Shown here: positions 28,700 to 40,285 of the stretch, in pieces
Numbering within the stretch: position 1 is the stretch's first letter
How the letters are laid out: every line of letters begins with the position of its first letter
Assembly (NCBI RefSeq): GCF_020166415.1
Contig: NZ_JAIQXV010000004.1
Coordinates: forward strand, 186,001-250,000
Origin: Deinococcus multiflagellatus
GTDB taxonomy: Bacteria > Deinococcota > Deinococci > Deinococcales > Deinococcaceae
Length of the DNA stretch: 64,000 nt
Direction: 5' to 3'
Translations under genes and position numbers: made by a program
The notes under the pieces: generated by a model
What the model saw: the letters and a program-made list of their open reading frames with translations, nothing else
Told to the model about the DNA's origin: nothing
Database searches by the model: none

Positions 28700-29722
28700 A
28701 TGACCACGCCCCACCCGCTCTGGCTCCGCGCCGCGCTGCATGCGGGGGTGGGCGGCACGTGGCATGGCGGCCACCCCGGGGACCCGCGGGTGGGTCTGGC
28801 CGTGCCTGTTCAGACCCTGGATGAACTGGCCCGCACCCAGCAGGTGCTGCGGGACGCTGGGGTGCAGGCCACCCTGCTGGTGCCCCCGGCGCTGGCCCGG
28901 CAGGCACCGGCCGAGGTCCGTGCTGCCCGCGCCAGGGGCCACGAGGTGGGCGGCCTCGGGGACCCGGCCGGGCTCAGTGTTCTGGAGGTGGCGGCGGCGC
29001 ACCCGGTGACCACCTGGGCCACCCCGGCCACCCTGGGGGCCCTGCGGCAGTTGGGGGCCCGGCACCTACGCGCCCTGCCCCCCGGCCCAGCCCAGCCGGC
29101 CCCGGGCGCCCTGCTGAGCGTGGCCCCCGAGCACTTGGCGGCCACGCTGGCGGCGCTGCAGGCTGGTGGGTATCAGCCGGTGCCGGTGGGGGCCGTGCCG
29201 GAGGTGCGCCCCGCCCAGCCCGGCGACCTGTGGCCGCGCGTGTATGCCCGGCTGGTGGAAGACCGCTTTGCCCGCCAGCACCGCGTGATTGACCTGACGG
29301 CGCGCGCCGATGGCGTGATGCGGGTGGCGCCGCTGGACCACGCACCGGCCCCTCTGCCGCTGCCCCGCCACACCCCCACCGCCGAATTGCATGTGCATTC
29401 GCCCCGGCTGGTGGGCCTGAGCTCCCGCAGCGCCCTGCTGGCCTACCGCGCCTACCGCCGCAGCCTGAAAGACGTGGCCCAGGCCCTGCAGGAGCGGCCC
29501 GAACTGCAGGCGGCCCAGGCTGTTTTTGCGGTAACGCTGCTTCACGCGCCGTTGGCCCAGTCGGGCTTTGAGCTGCTGGACCTGCCCCCGGCCCGCGCCC
29601 GCTGGTACGGCCTGGGCTTTCGCCTGCTGCGCCGGGCCTACGGCACCCACCGCGCCCCCAGCGAGGGCGTGCCAAAGATGGCGTGGCTGAGCCGGGAAGC
29701 GTTCCTGCGGCTGCATGGATAG
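28700..29722 (+). CDS. YkoP-like protein with a degenerate deacetylase-like N-terminal half
   Basis: A protein of 340 residues. The first ~140 residues follow the strand order of NodB-type deacetylases (VGLAVPVQTL, ATLLVPPALA, GHEVGGLGD) but lack the Asp-Asp and His metal ligands, so that half is probably inactive. The C-terminal ~115 residues (from AELHVHSPRLVGLSS to the end) resemble the YkoP domain often fused to polysaccharide deacetylases. No reaction can be assigned. TACAGT (28688-28693) lies six bases before the ATG. With the neighbouring glycosyltransferase it belongs to the envelope gene group. Confidence 0.65.
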   Translation: MTTPHPLWLRAALHAGVGGTWHGGHPGDPRVGLAVPVQTLDELARTQQVLRDAGVQATLLVPPALARQAPAEVRAARARGHEVGGLGDPAGLSVLEVAAAHPVTTWATPATLGALRQLGARHLRALPPGPAQPAPGALLSVAPEHLAATLAALQAGGYQPVPVGAVPEVRPAQPGDLWPRVYARLVEDRFARQHRVIDLTARADGVMRVAPLDHAPAPLPLPRHTPTAELHVHSPRLVGLSSRSALLAYRAYRRSLKDVAQALQERPELQAAQAVFAVTLLHAPLAQSGFELLDLPPARARWYGLGFRLLRRAYGTHRAPSEGVPKMAWLSREAFLRLHG

Positions 29723-30144
29723 AGGGAGTTCCGAGGCCAAGGGGCTCAGGGGGTCGGCGCGAAACTTTAGTGTTCATCGTGTGCGCCGTGACTTTGGGCC
29801 ATAGTCAACTCACCTCTGCGCACGTTGCCACATTCTTTGAAGCCCATCCTCCGGCTCGTGGTGACGTTCACCCATTGATCGGTCCAACCCGAATGAGCCC
29901 AGCGTCATTCACCTGCCAGCGATGGACGGTCGCCCTGGAGACCCCAGAGCGCCTGGTTACGTTACTGACTGCGGGACACGCATCGGCCTGGACCAAGACA
30001 TCAAGGCTCTCGTGTTCGCTGCACCGCTTGTGTTTCATGACCCCTGCCTGGAGACGATCTTGTCCCATTCGGAGTGGGCCGGCAAACCGGGGTCACGTCA
30101 GCTTTGCCCAGTTGTCCTCACTCAGGGAGAATCAGTCAGCGCGC
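29723..30144. other. Gene-poor scar with IS remnant
   Basis: No intact gene is seen in this 422-base stretch. It is less GC-rich than its surroundings, and the minus strand encodes the IS3 OrfA remnant listed at 29868. A possible frameshifted continuation of that remnant (Gly-Leu-Asp...Glu-Pro-Glu-Asp-Gly) runs to about 29790. Confidence 0.5.
29868..30038 (-). pseudogene. Remnant of an IS3-family transposase OrfA
   Basis: The frame from an ATG at 30038 starts MKHKRCSEHES and continues with ACPAVSNVTRRSGVSRATVH, RW. That spacing (MK-x-KR-x-SE, then PV-x-x-V-x-RR-x-G-x-S-x-x-T-x-x-RW) is the N-terminus of IS3-type OrfA, whose helix-turn-helix binds the element ends. The frame stops early, and a different frame carries the likely continuation, so the gene is broken. 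No OrfB and no terminal inverted repeats were found. Confidence 0.5.
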
Positions 30145-30681
30145 TCAACGGAGGAAATCAAGGGCTTTGATCGGGTCCGGCCGCTTCACGTTCTCGGTCT
30201 TCGCTTGATCACTGAAGTACACGCTCACCACTGTCCAGTGCGCGACGTTTGGGTCCGACACCAAGCTGCCTGGGTTTGTGCCGGGGATGGTCGGCTGCAC
30301 AGCATATAAGGGGATGCAGCGGTTAAGCGGCAGCGTTTTGGGCACAGCAGGGAAGGCAGTGATCACCCCATACGATGAGGTCAGCTTGACGCACATGCTG
30401 ACCTTATCGCTGCCTGCAGCCATGGCCAGCCGCTGCTCGCCCGGTGCACAGCCCGTGGGCAGCAACGCCACCGTCACAGGCAGGACGCGGCGCTGCTCAA
30501 GGTCCAAATGTGCCCCACCCATGGACATGAAGAAGCTGCGCGCGCCCTTCGGAGGTGTGACCTCGAAGGTCTGAACCGAGCCTAAGACTTGTGCCAGTTC
30601 AGCGCTGGTGGGCGGTCGCTGCTGAACAGCGGCTGTTGACGTGCTGCTCAGGAGAACAGAAATCAGCATGATTGAGCGCAT
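30145..30681 (-). CDS. Secreted hypothetical protein
   Basis: The protein has 178 residues from the ATG at 30681, with a signal peptide (MRSIMLISVLLSS...AAV, about 1-19). The mature part is a single domain with a GARSFFMSMGGAHLDL strand region and three Cys residues (in GCAPGE, SMCVKL and NRCIPL). No family is recognised. It is AT-richer than the window average and next to an IS remnant, suggesting recent gain. GGAGG lies only one base before the ATG, so initiation may be leaderless or at the ATG four codons later. Confidence 0.6.
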   Translation of the reverse strand: MRSIMLISVLLSSTSTAAVQQRPPTSAELAQVLGSVQTFEVTPPKGARSFFMSMGGAHLDLEQRRVLPVTVALLPTGCAPGEQRLAMAAGSDKVSMCVKLTSSYGVITAFPAVPKTLPLNRCIPLYAVQPTIPGTNPGSLVSDPNVAHWTVVSVYFSDQAKTENVKRPDPIKALDFLR

Positions 30682-30992
30682 GCCTCCACCATGGCATGAC
30701 GGCGCCACGCCAGGGGGAAGAAATGGGCTTCACAGATGCACGCTCTGTGGTAACGGGCTGATTATCCAGACACCCCAAGGGAAGTCGCACGAGTGGCTTT
30801 ACGAGGGCATTGAGTTGGCCACCATCGCGCCCACTGCCAGCTTGCCGTCTGTAGCCTGTCGGCTTGCGCAGTCTTTGCCAACCAGGAGCGTTGAGGGATG
30901 AGGCGCTGCTGGATGAGCCGCCTCACGAAGCGGCCCCGTTAACAGATGTGGTGTAGATGGAAAAAGCACGCTGTCGGCTGTCTCCCCTCCCC
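30682..30992. other. Spacer without a recognised gene
   Basis: Short frames exist on both strands. One plus-strand frame has CTLCGNG (about 30736-30756), which looks like half of a zinc ribbon, but it lacks a start with a ribosome site and is not claimed as a gene. An inverted repeat, TGAGGCG (30899) with CGCCTCA (about 30921), is present. Confidence 0.4.
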
Positions 30993-33965
30993 CTACCCCG
31001 GCAGCGTGAACACCAGCGTCGTCCCCGTGCCGGGGCTGCTCTCGACCTCCAGGGTGCCGCCCGTCAGGGTCACGCGCTCGCGCAGGCCAATCAGGCCCAG
31101 GTGGCCGGCCTCGGCGCGCTGCTGGGCCTGATCGGGGGTAAAGCCCTGGCCGTCGTCGGTAATGGCGAGGCGCACATGGGCGCCGTCAAAGGCCACGCGG
31201 ATGGCGGCGGTGGAGGCGCGGGCATGCTTGTCCACGTTGTTCAGGGCCTCCTGGGCCAGCCGGAACAGGGTGAGTTCGGTGGCCGGGTTCAGGCGCCGTT
31301 CCTGGCCGCTGACCTCCAGGCGCGTCAGGGTGGAGGCGGCCGAGGCCAGCCATTCCAGCGCGGGCAGCAGGCCCAGGTCGTCCAGCACGCTGGGGCGCAG
31401 GTTGCGGGCAAAGCGGCGCACGCCGTCAATGGCAGCATTGAGGTCCTGCTGAATGTCGTTGGCGCGCTCCCGCTGTTCGCCGCTGAGGTCGCGCGCCAGC
31501 CGGGCCACGCGGCGGGTGGTGGCGGTGAGCACCTGCGCGGTGTCGTCGTGCAGCTCGCGGCTGATCCGGCGGCGCTCTTCTTCCTGCGCCTGGGTGAACA
31601 GGGTCAGGAAGGCGCGCATCTCCACCGTGCGGCTGGCGGCGGCTTCCAGGGCCTGTCCCCGGCGCGCAATCTCGTCGGCCAGGGTCTGCAGCTCCGAGAG
31701 GTCGCGGCTGACGGTCAGCACGCCCCGGCCGCCGTCCACCGGGCTCAGGCGCACCTCTAAGCGGTAGGGCCCCACCTGAATATCTGCGCGGCTGCCCGAC
31801 TGGGTGCGCGCCAGGTGCCACGCGGCGTTCAGGGCGCCCCGGGTCTCGGGCGTGGGCAGGGTGAGCAGGTCGGCGCCGTCCAGCGGCCCGGTCAGGGGTT
31901 CAAGCAGCGCCCGCGCCGCCGGGTTGGCGTAGGTGACCACGCCCCGGTCATCGGTGGAGATAATCAGGTCGTGGGCGCCCTCGGCCAACTGGCGGTAGCG
32001 GGCTTCCTCGCGCGCCAGCGCCGAGAGCAGCCGCTCGCGGGTGAGTGTCTGGGCAATCTGGTCGGCAATGCTGCGCGAGAGGTGCAGCAGGTGCTCGCCG
32101 GGCGGGGCGGTGCCCGGATCGTCCAGGTACAGAAAGCCCAGCAGCGGCGGCCCCGGGGGCTCGTGGTCGGGGCCCGGGGCGCGGTCCGGGCCCAGCAGCG
32201 GCACGATCAGCGCGCTGCCCGCCACCGGCAGGGTGTGGCGGCGGGTCAGGGCGCGCGGGCCCCGGCCCAGTTGCGCGGCCAGGGCCTGCAGGTCCGCGCG
32301 GGAAGGCACATGCAGGTTGTAGGTGGCGCAGCGCGAGAACTCGCCGCGTTCGTCGGTCAGGGCGATCAGGCCCCGGGCCGCGTTCAGGGCGTGGGTGACC
32401 AGCCGGGCGGTGTCGCCCAGGGCCGCGTCGCTCTGGTTCTCGCCCAGCACCCGCGCCACGCTCAGCAGGGCTGCCGCCTCGTTCTCGCGGCGCAGCTCTT
32501 CTTCGTACAGCCGGGCGTTTTCAATCGCCAGCCCCGCCTGCGAGGCGAACACGGCCGCCAGCGCCAGATCGTCGCCGTCCAGCGGCAACGGCACCTCCCA
32601 GTACAGGGTCAGCGCCCCGAACACGCCCGCGCGGGTGATCAGGGGCAGGCTCAGCACGCCCCGGTAGGGGTAGCGCCCGGCGGCCAGCAGTTGCCGGGTG
32701 TAGCGGCTGCTGCCGCCGTAGTGCTCGGTGTTCAGGTCCCGGGCGGCCACCGGGGCGCACTCGGCAATGGCGCGGCCGGTCACGCCCACGCCCACCTTGG
32801 CGCGCACCCGCAGCATGTACTCGCTGGGCAACCCCAGCGCCGAGCGGATGTTCACGGTGCGGCCGTCCGGCTGCCGTTCGTACACGGCCGCCGCGTCGGC
32901 GCGGAACAGGGTCACCGCGCGTTCGAGCACCCGCTCCAGGGTGTCCGAGAGGTGCAGGCTGCCGGCCAGGGCCTCGCCCGCCTCGCGCAGCGCCTCGGCC
33001 GCCGCGCGTTTGCGGGTCTCGATGCCGTACAGCCGGGCGTTGTCAATCGCCAGCGAGGCCTGTTCGGCCAGGGCCAGCACCAGCCGGGCGTCGTCCTCGC
33101 TGGCACTGGCGCCGGGGGCATTGGTGTCCACGTACAGCAGCCCCAGCGCCTGCCCCCGCGCCGACAGGGGCGCGATGACCGCCGCGCCCGGGTTCAGTTC
33201 GGCCAGCCCCCGTGCCAGCGGGGTGCCCGCGTCGCGGCCCCGCTCGAAGCGGATGGCCTCGCCCCGGCGCACCAGCGTTTCGAAGGTGACGGGCCCCACG
33301 CCAATGCCGCCGCTGAACGGCTCGGCAAAGCCGTGGGTGAACACCTCGCCGGTGCGCGCCCCGCCCTCGCGCAGTTCGCTGAACAGGGCCACAAACGCGC
33401 GGTGAAAGCCCAGGGCCAGCGCCGCGCTCTGGGCGGTCACGGTGAGCACCTCGGCCAGATTCAGGCTGCCCCCCAGGCGGCGCACCAGCCCTTCCACGGT
33501 TTCGGCAATGCGGCCGTGGCCGCGCCGGGCTTCTCTGGCCTGCACGCCTTCCACGGCCAGGGCCAGCAGCGGCGCGGCGCCCAGCAGCGCCCGCACGCCC
33601 CCCGGCGCGGCCCCCACGAATTCCAGCACCCCGCAGCCAAAGGGCAGCGCGCACAGCATGCCGGCTTCCTGCAGCACGCCCAGGGTCAGGGCGTCTTGCA
33701 CCAGCGCCGGGTCACCCAGACCCAGGCCGCGCCCGTCCTCGGCCACCGCCACGGGGGCGCCGTCCACCACGATCCACACCCGCACCCCGTGGGCATGCGC
33801 GAGGCGGCAGGCGTAAGCGGCCAGCACCTCGCCAAACTGCCCCAGGCTGGTTGCGGCCGAGAGGCCAGGGGGAAAGGGAGGCAGCGCAAAGGCCCCCTCC
33901 GGGCCCGGCACACTGCTGCCCCGCGCCTCCCCGTGGGCCCCTGCGCCTGCTGACCACTCGGTCAT
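30993..33965 (-). CDS. Multi-GAF/PAS sensor histidine kinase (NarL-type)
   Basis: A cytosolic protein of 990 residues without membrane segments. Several GAF-type domains are seen in order: about 20-155 (diverged), 165-325, 340-500 and 510-665. A PAS domain follows (about 675-790), with [20 protein letters not shown]. The dimerisation/phosphoacceptor helix is [18 protein letters not shown] (His at about 803), and the ATPase domain has [17 protein letters not shown] and [18 protein letters not shown]. This is a HisKA_3 kinase that should phosphorylate the NarL-type regulator just upstream on the same strand (137 bases between). The stop lies in a CCCCTAC-like stretch similar to the heptamer arrays. 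Signal sensed by the GAF domains is unknown. Confidence 0.9.
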   Translation of the reverse strand: MTEWSAGAGAHGEARGSSVPGPEGAFALPPFPPGLSAATSLGQFGEVLAAYACRLAHAHGVRVWIVVDGAPVAVAEDGRGLGLGDPALVQDALTLGVLQEAGMLCALPFGCGVLEFVGAAPGGVRALLGAAPLLALAVEGVQAREARRGHGRIAETVEGLVRRLGGSLNLAEVLTVTAQSAALALGFHRAFVALFSELREGGARTGEVFTHGFAEPFSGGIGVGPVTFETLVRRGEAIRFERGRDAGTPLARGLAELNPGAAVIAPLSARGQALGLLYVDTNAPGASASEDDARLVLALAEQASLAIDNARLYGIETRKRAAAEALREAGEALAGSLHLSDTLERVLERAVTLFRADAAAVYERQPDGRTVNIRSALGLPSEYMLRVRAKVGVGVTGRAIAECAPVAARDLNTEHYGGSSRYTRQLLAAGRYPYRGVLSLPLITRAGVFGALTLYWEVPLPLDGDDLALAAVFASQAGLAIENARLYEEELRRENEAAALLSVARVLGENQSDAALGDTARLVTHALNAARGLIALTDERGEFSRCATYNLHVPSRADLQALAAQLGRGPRALTRRHTLPVAGSALIVPLLGPDRAPGPDHEPPGPPLLGFLYLDDPGTAPPGEHLLHLSRSIADQIAQTLTRERLLSALAREEARYRQLAEGAHDLIISTDDRGVVTYANPAARALLEPLTGPLDGADLLTLPTPETRGALNAAWHLARTQSGSRADIQVGPYRLEVRLSPVDGGRGVLTVSRDLSELQTLADEIARRGQALEAAASRTVEMRAFLTLFTQAQEEERRRISRELHDDTAQVLTATTRRVARLARDLSGEQRERANDIQQDLNAAIDGVRRFARNLRPSVLDDLGLLPALEWLASAASTLTRLEVSGQERRLNPATELTLFRLAQEALNNVDKHARASTAAIRVAFDGAHVRLAITDDGQGFTPDQAQQRAEAGHLGLIGLRERVTLTGGTLEVESSPGTGTTLVFTLPG

Positions 33966-34071
33966 CCGGCCGCCCGCCTGTGCCCTGGCCGGACTCGCCC
34001 AGCCCAGTACCTAGGCTGGGCACCGCCGGCGCCCCCGGCCACCCCCGCCCGGGGCGCCCCACAGGGTTTTG

Positions 34072-34106
34072 CCCACACCCCACACCCCACGTCCTACACC
34101 CCCTAC
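34072..34106 (-). repeat. Heptamer array across the response-regulator stop codon
   Basis: Units CCCACAC, CCCACAC, CCCACGT, CCTACAC, CCCCTAC in exact phase. The last unit holds the TAG stop codon (34103-34105, minus strand). The series closely parallels that at 18800-18834: three CCCAC-type units, then CCTACA, then CCCCT. Confidence 0.7.
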
Positions 34107-34783
34107 AGGCTCTTGGGATCAATCCAGCCGCGCTTGATGCCGTACAGCACCGCCTCGGTGCGGCTGCCCACGCCCAGCTTGGAAAAGATGTTGGCCAGGT
34201 GCACCTGCACCGTGCGCGGGCTGATGTCCAGGTCGCGCGCAATCTCCTTGTTGGTGCGCCCGGTGGCCGCCACCCGCAGCACCTCCAGTTCACGCGGCGA
34301 GAGGTCGTCTTCGGGGGGCGTGGGCGTGGTGTGGGTGGAAAAGCGTTCGAGCACCTTCCGGGCCACACTGGGGTGCAGCGCGCTCTCGCCCGCCGCCACC
34401 GCCCGCACCGCGCCCAGCAGGTCGTCCTCCGAGGCGTTTTTCAGCAGGTAGCCGGCCGCGCCCGCTTCCAGCAGGGCGAACACGTAGGCGTCGTCGTCGT
34501 AGCTGGTGAGCACCAGCACACCCACCCCCGGCTGAATCGCCTTGATGGCCTTGGTGGCGTCAATGCCGTTCATGCCCGGCATGGAAACGTCCATCAGGAT
34601 CACGTCGGGGGTGAGTTCACGGGCGCGGGCAATGGCTTCCTCGCCGCTGCCGGCCTCGCCCACCACGCGCAGGTCGCTTTCGCTTTCCAGCAGTTCGCGC
34701 GTGCCCTTGCGCACCACGGGGTGATCGTCCACCAGCAGCAGCGTGATGGGGCGGCCCGGGGTGTCCAGCGTGTGTTCCAGCAT
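34103..34783 (-). CDS. NarL/LuxR-family response regulator
   Basis: A protein of 226 residues: receiver domain (Asp19/Asp20 acidic pocket, phospho-acceptor Asp65 in [11 protein letters not shown], Lys in GYLLK) and a C-terminal LuxR-type helix-turn-helix ([20 protein letters not shown], then [19 protein letters not shown]). It should bind promoters after phosphorylation by the kinase encoded downstream. TATGCT (34795-34790) lies six bases before the ATG, pointing to a leaderless transcript that may include the kinase. Confidence 0.93.
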   Translation of the reverse strand: MLEHTLDTPGRPITLLLVDDHPVVRKGTRELLESESDLRVVGEAGSGEEAIARARELTPDVILMDVSMPGMNGIDATKAIKAIQPGVGVLVLTSYDDDAYVFALLEAGAAGYLLKNASEDDLLGAVRAVAAGESALHPSVARKVLERFSTHTTPTPPEDDLSPRELEVLRVAATGRTNKEIARDLDISPRTVQVHLANIFSKLGVGSRTEAVLYGIKRGWIDPKSL

Positions 34784-34859
34784 GCGCGCAGCATAGCCCG
34801 CGCGCCGCCCCTGCTGGGGAGCAGGTGGGCGGCGCGCGGGGCGAGTCAGCGGGTCAGGT

Positions 34860-36605
<1,746 letters not shown>

Positions 36606-36890
36606 AGTGACTCCTTGGAGAAACCGGGCGGCCCGCACAGGGCCGGGGATTTCAGAGGTGAAGTGGAACGCTGCGCCCGTGTAGGGCCTGACAGCGTGAC
36701 TTCTCATGCTAGGCAGCTCACGTGAGACCTTTTGTCCTGGGAACTGAAGAAAGGCCAAACAGGTGTCACTGCGCCAGTGCTCCGTTGACGGGCGTTCGTG
36801 GGCTGGCCCTCAGGTGAGCGCGGCCCTGGATTCAGGCGAATGCGAGGCCCTGCACACCCCAGCTCCCGGGCGGCAGGTAAGGTGGGCGCC
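36606..36890. promoter_or_regulatory. Divergent control region between the binding protein and hslO
   Basis: No gene is seen. A perfect 10-base palindrome, CTCACGTGAG, lies at 36717-36726 and could be an operator. TAAGGT (36878-36883) is the -10 box of hslO. Confidence 0.4.
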
Positions 36891-37799
36891 ATGACCCTCT
36901 CCCTCCCCGATTCCTATCTTCTGCGCGGCACCGCCGCCGGCGGCACCCTGCGGCTGGTGGGCATGGAGTCCTCGCGCATTGTGGAAGACGCCCGGCTGCG
37001 CCACGGCCTGAGCAAAACGGCCACGGCGGCCCTGGGCCGCACCCTGACCGCCAGCGCCCTGCTGGCCGTGGTGCTCGGCAAACGCACCGACAGCCGCGTG
37101 AACCTGCGCCTTGAGGGGAACGGCCCGGTGGGCTGGGTGGTGGCCGAAGGCAGCGCCGACGGCCGCGTGCGCGGCTACGTGCGCCACCCGGACGCTGACC
37201 TGCCGCTGCGGGAAAGCGACGGCAAGCTGGACGTGCGCGGCATCGTGGGCCAGGAGGGCGAAATCGCCGTGACCCGCCTGCTGGACAACGGCGAGCCCTA
37301 CACCGGCAGTGCCCACCTGGTGAGTGGCGAGATCGCCGAGGACGTGAGCACCTACCTGGGCGTTTCCGAGCAGATTCCGAACGCGGTGCTGCTGGGGGTC
37401 TATGAAGAAGGTGGGCGCGTGGCCCACGCAGGCGGGCTGCTGATTCAGGCCATGCCCGGGGTCAGTGACGAGACCCTGGGGCGGCTGGAGGCCAACGTGC
37501 GCGCCATGGGCCAGCTGACCGACCACCTGCGCCGCGGGGGGCTGCTGGCCGCCCTGGAGCGCGCCGCCGAGGGCCTGGACCTGCGCCTGGCCGCCGAGGC
37601 CCAGCCGGCCCGTTTTGAATGCCGCTGCTCGCGGCAAAAGGCCCAGGACAGCCTGAAGTTTTTCAGCGCCGCCGAGCGTCAGGACATGATCGAGACCGGC
37701 GGCCAGGAGATCGTGTGTCACTGGTGCGGTGAGCGCTACCAGATCACCCCAGCCGAGATTGAGGCGCTGGACCAGGGCGGCGCCCACGCCCTGGCCTGA
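36891..37799 (+). CDS. hslO: Redox-regulated chaperonin Hsp33
   Basis: A protein of 302 residues. The N-terminal half has the Hsp33 core ([18 protein letters not shown], then [17 protein letters not shown]), and the C-terminal redox switch has Cys-x-Cys (ECRCS) and Cys-x-x-Cys (CHWCGERY), the four zinc-binding thiols that activate the chaperone on oxidation. Length is normal. TAAGGT lies seven bases before the ATG, so a leaderless start is likely. It precedes the nucleotidyltransferase-B2 fusion by 22 bases, but TAGGCT within that gap can serve the next gene, so an operon is not certain. Confidence 0.95.
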   Translation: MTLSLPDSYLLRGTAAGGTLRLVGMESSRIVEDARLRHGLSKTATAALGRTLTASALLAVVLGKRTDSRVNLRLEGNGPVGWVVAEGSADGRVRGYVRHPDADLPLRESDGKLDVRGIVGQEGEIAVTRLLDNGEPYTGSAHLVSGEIAEDVSTYLGVSEQIPNAVLLGVYEEGGRVAHAGGLLIQAMPGVSDETLGRLEANVRAMGQLTDHLRRGGLLAALERAAEGLDLRLAAEAQPARFECRCSRQKAQDSLKFFSAAERQDMIETGGQEIVCHWCGERYQITPAEIEALDQGGAHALA

Positions 37800-37821
37800 G
37801 GCGCGCTAGGCTGCGGCCCTG

Positions 37822-39153
37822 ATGACCCGCCCCGATCTTCAGCTGGTGGCGCGCGCGCTGACCACGCCGCCCCATGCACTGGCCGCGCCGTGGCTGCCGC
37901 ATGTCCGGGCCGCGGGGCTGGGGGGCGCCCTGCGCGCCCGGTTGCCCCAGGACCATCCCTGGCGCCCGGCCCTGCGCGCCGACGCCCTGGGCCAGGGCGC
38001 GCGCCACGCCGTGATCCGCAGGGCGGTCTTCGCCCTGTACACGCGCTGGCTGGACGCCGGCATCCCGGCCATCCTGATCAAGGGGTTTGCCCTCGCCGAG
38101 TTCGAGTACGCCCACGACGGCGCGCGCTTTTACGGGGACGTGGACGTGCTGATTCCCCCCGACCCCGAAACGGTGGTTCGGGCGGTCAATGTGGCGCTGG
38201 CCCACGGCTGGCGCAGTGACGGCCTGCACGCCCACCCCGAGGCCTGGACCCACGAAAGCGTGCATCTGCTCAGCCCGGACGGCCAGGTGCGTCTGGATGT
38301 CCACCGGTTTCTGCCCAGCAACTGGCTGGCAGGCACCGCGCGCAGCGCCGCTCTCTCGCGGGGCCTGTGGCAGCGGGCCCGGCAGGTGAACTGGCAGGGC
38401 GTTCCCGCGCTGAGGCTGCACCCACTGGATGAGGTGGTCGTGGCCATTGCGCTGGGGCGCTGCTGGGGTGGAGACCGGGGCGGGCTCAAGGGCGCGGACT
38501 ATCTGGACCTGGAGCTGCTGTGCCGTCACTACGGACTGCAGGCGGCCGAACTCGCCGCCCACGCTGCCCACCTGGGTGCCACCCAGACCTGGAAGGCTTT
38601 CTGGCAACTGTGTAATCCGCTGCAGGGACAACTGGAATTGCGACCTGCCGTTACGGCGCCGCTCCTGCAGGCGGCGGCGGCGCGCGACGGTGTCAAGCGG
38701 CGGCCGCAGGTGCTGGGCCGGCTGCGGCGCGTGCTGGAGCTGGCCCCCTACCTGTTCACTGGCCTGGGGGACATGCTGCGCGCGATGTGGGCCGTGCGGC
38801 GGGGCGGTGATCCCCGCACCCATCTGCAGGGTTGGACCCCGGCCACCGCCGTTCACATCCGCCTGAGCTTGCCACAGGTGAACCGCACAGTCAGTGCGGT
38901 GCGGCTGCTCACCCGCTGGCTGCACCCCCGCCAGAAACGCGAGGGGGTGTGTGTGCCGCGCGCTTACGCCACCTACCGCGCCCTGCGCCGCCTGGGCTAC
39001 CCGGCGGTGTTCGTGAGCGGCGTGGCGCGCAGCGGCGCGGGGGTCACCGGGCATGCGTGGGTGGAAAGCGACCGGGGCCCCCTGGACGCGTACGGCGAGC
39101 CCTTCAACCGCCGGCAGTTTCGCGTGCTGTTTCAGTGGCCGCCACAGGATTAG
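37822..39153 (+). CDS. Nucleotidyltransferase fused to a lasso-peptide-B2-like transglutaminase-fold protease
   Basis: The protein has 443 residues and two parts. Residues ~60-330 match the NTP_transf_5 type: IPAILIKGFALAEFEYAHDG, then FYGDVDVL with Asp106 and Asp108 as likely metal ligands. Residues ~350-440 match the transglutaminase-like lasso B2 fold: Cys377 in EGVCVPRAYATYRALRRLGY, His411 in GHAWVE and Asp422 in PLDAYGE, giving an intact Cys-His-Asp triad. B2 proteins cut leader peptides of lasso precursors; NTP_transf_5 proteins occur in some lasso clusters and may add nucleotide- or sugar-phosphate groups. The two in one chain is unusual to my knowledge. TAGGCT (37807-37812) is the likely -10 box. 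Its stop overlaps the convergent kinase gene. Confidence 0.8.
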   Translation: MTRPDLQLVARALTTPPHALAAPWLPHVRAAGLGGALRARLPQDHPWRPALRADALGQGARHAVIRRAVFALYTRWLDAGIPAILIKGFALAEFEYAHDGARFYGDVDVLIPPDPETVVRAVNVALAHGWRSDGLHAHPEAWTHESVHLLSPDGQVRLDVHRFLPSNWLAGTARSAALSRGLWQRARQVNWQGVPALRLHPLDEVVVAIALGRCWGGDRGGLKGADYLDLELLCRHYGLQAAELAAHAAHLGATQTWKAFWQLCNPLQGQLELRPAVTAPLLQAAAARDGVKRRPQVLGRLRRVLELAPYLFTGLGDMLRAMWAVRRGGDPRTHLQGWTPATAVHIRLSLPQVNRTVSAVRLLTRWLHPRQKREGVCVPRAYATYRALRRLGYPAVFVSGVARSGAGVTGHAWVESDRGPLDAYGEPFNRRQFRVLFQWPPQD

Positions 39154-40037
39154 GGAGCGGCCCCATCGGGCGACCCAACCAGCGCGGCCACCGCCGCGGG
39201 CACCTCGTCGCGCGTGATGGCCTGCCACACCGGGCCCCGCACCAGCCGCTGCACCGCCTGCGTGGCGGCCGCCCGCCCACGGGCGGTGAGGGGCACCCCA
39301 CTGGCTTCCCAGGCGTGGCGCACCCGCTCGGCCGCGCCAGGCACAGCCTGAATCCCGGCTGCCCCCAGACACAGCACGCCGCGCAGGGGCGCAGGCGGCG
39401 CAGCGTCCAGGCGCAGCAGGGCCTTGCCCCGGGGATCGCGGGGGGCGGCGTCAAATTCGGGCAACAGGTGCGGCGCAAACCGGGCCACACTGTCGCGGTA
39501 GGCCCGCAGGGTGCGGTCCAGGCCCACCGCCTCGCCCTGCGGGCCCACCCAGGCGCGGTCTTCGGCCAGGATGGTCCAGCCCGCAGCGCGCAGCCGCAGG
39601 GCCGCCGTGCTTTTGCCCGCGCCACTGACCCCCAGCACGGCGGCGGCCCCCGCTGGCCCCGAGACCAACGCCGCGTGCAGCGGCAGCCAGCCGCCGGCCC
39701 GGTGCACCTCGGTCAGGGCCAGGGCCCACAGGTCCCGCGCCGCGCCGGGCCCGGCGTGCAGGCGGGCGCCGCGCGCCCCCACCTGCCCGTACAAATGGCC
39801 CTCCAGCCAGAACTCGTCCCCGCGCGCCCAGACCGGCACCTCGCGGTCCATCAGCCGCAGGTGCTGGGGCGCCAGACCGGGCGGCACCGGCGGACAAGGA
39901 CCCAGCGTCACGTTCAGGGTCCGCTGGGGCGCGGTGTTCCCAACAGCGCGCGCCCAATCCAGCTGCAGCGCGCCCAGCAGCGGTTCAGGCAGCGCACTGG
40001 CGCTGACCTGGGCGTCCAGACTCTGCCAGGCGGTCAC
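39150..40037 (-). CDS. HPr-kinase-like protein of a RiPP locus
   Basis: A protein of 295 residues from a GTG at 40037, the base next to the PqqD stop (GTGA overlap), so the two are translationally coupled. It has the conserved PLHAALV (His121) before the P-loop GVSGAGKST (136-144), then LAEDRAWVG with an acidic residue for phosphate transfer. The length and the isolated C-terminal kinase fold match HPr-kinase-like proteins from lasso and HPr-rel-A-type clusters, where homologues phosphorylate a peptide. It lacks the sensing N-terminus of true HPr kinase. The upstream frame as far as 40370 is only the shadow of the PqqD gene. The target may be the 40442 peptide, an inference. Confidence 0.75.
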   Translation of the reverse strand: MTAWQSLDAQVSASALPEPLLGALQLDWARAVGNTAPQRTLNVTLGPCPPVPPGLAPQHLRLMDREVPVWARGDEFWLEGHLYGQVGARGARLHAGPGAARDLWALALTEVHRAGGWLPLHAALVSGPAGAAAVLGVSGAGKSTAALRLRAAGWTILAEDRAWVGPQGEAVGLDRTLRAYRDSVARFAPHLLPEFDAAPRDPRGKALLRLDAAPPAPLRGVLCLGAAGIQAVPGAAERVRHAWEASGVPLTARGRAAATQAVQRLVRGPVWQAITRDEVPAAVAALVGSPDGAAP

Positions 40038-40285
40038 GAGCGCTGAACCAGCCCCCGGCGCTGCAAGTCGGCCAGCAGCGCGGCCACATCGGCCTGGGCC
40101 TGGGCGGCGTCCAGGCCGAAGGTCTGCTGCAGGGCGGCGGCCAGCTGCGCCTCGTGGGCCGGCAGGGCCTGCCACACCACCCGGCCGCTGGCGTTCAGGC
40201 CAAACATCTCGCCCCGGCTGGCCTGCATGAGAATCAGTTCGTCGTCCAGATCGGTGATCAACAGGTCGTCTGCGGCGCGCCACAT
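40034..40285 (-). CDS. PqqD-family RiPP recognition protein (lasso B1-like)
   Basis: The protein has 83 residues: a winged helix of the RRE type, ADDLLITDLDDELILMQ, then LNASGRVVWQAL and LQQTFGLDAAQAQADVAALL. Standalone PqqD-like proteins bind leader peptides and hand them to processing enzymes. TACCCT (40298-40293) lies seven bases before the ATG, fitting a leaderless mRNA. It is co-translated with the kinase gene and divergent from the candidate precursor. Confidence 0.85.
   Translation of the reverse strand: MWRAADDLLITDLDDELILMQASRGEMFGLNASGRVVWQALPAHEAQLAAALQQTFGLDAAQAQADVAALLADLQRRGLVQRS

Noticed and set aside
29683..30309. 208-codon plus-strand frame
   Set aside because: Composition is unlike a protein, no ribosome site, and it overlaps the secreted gene and the IS remnant on the other strand.
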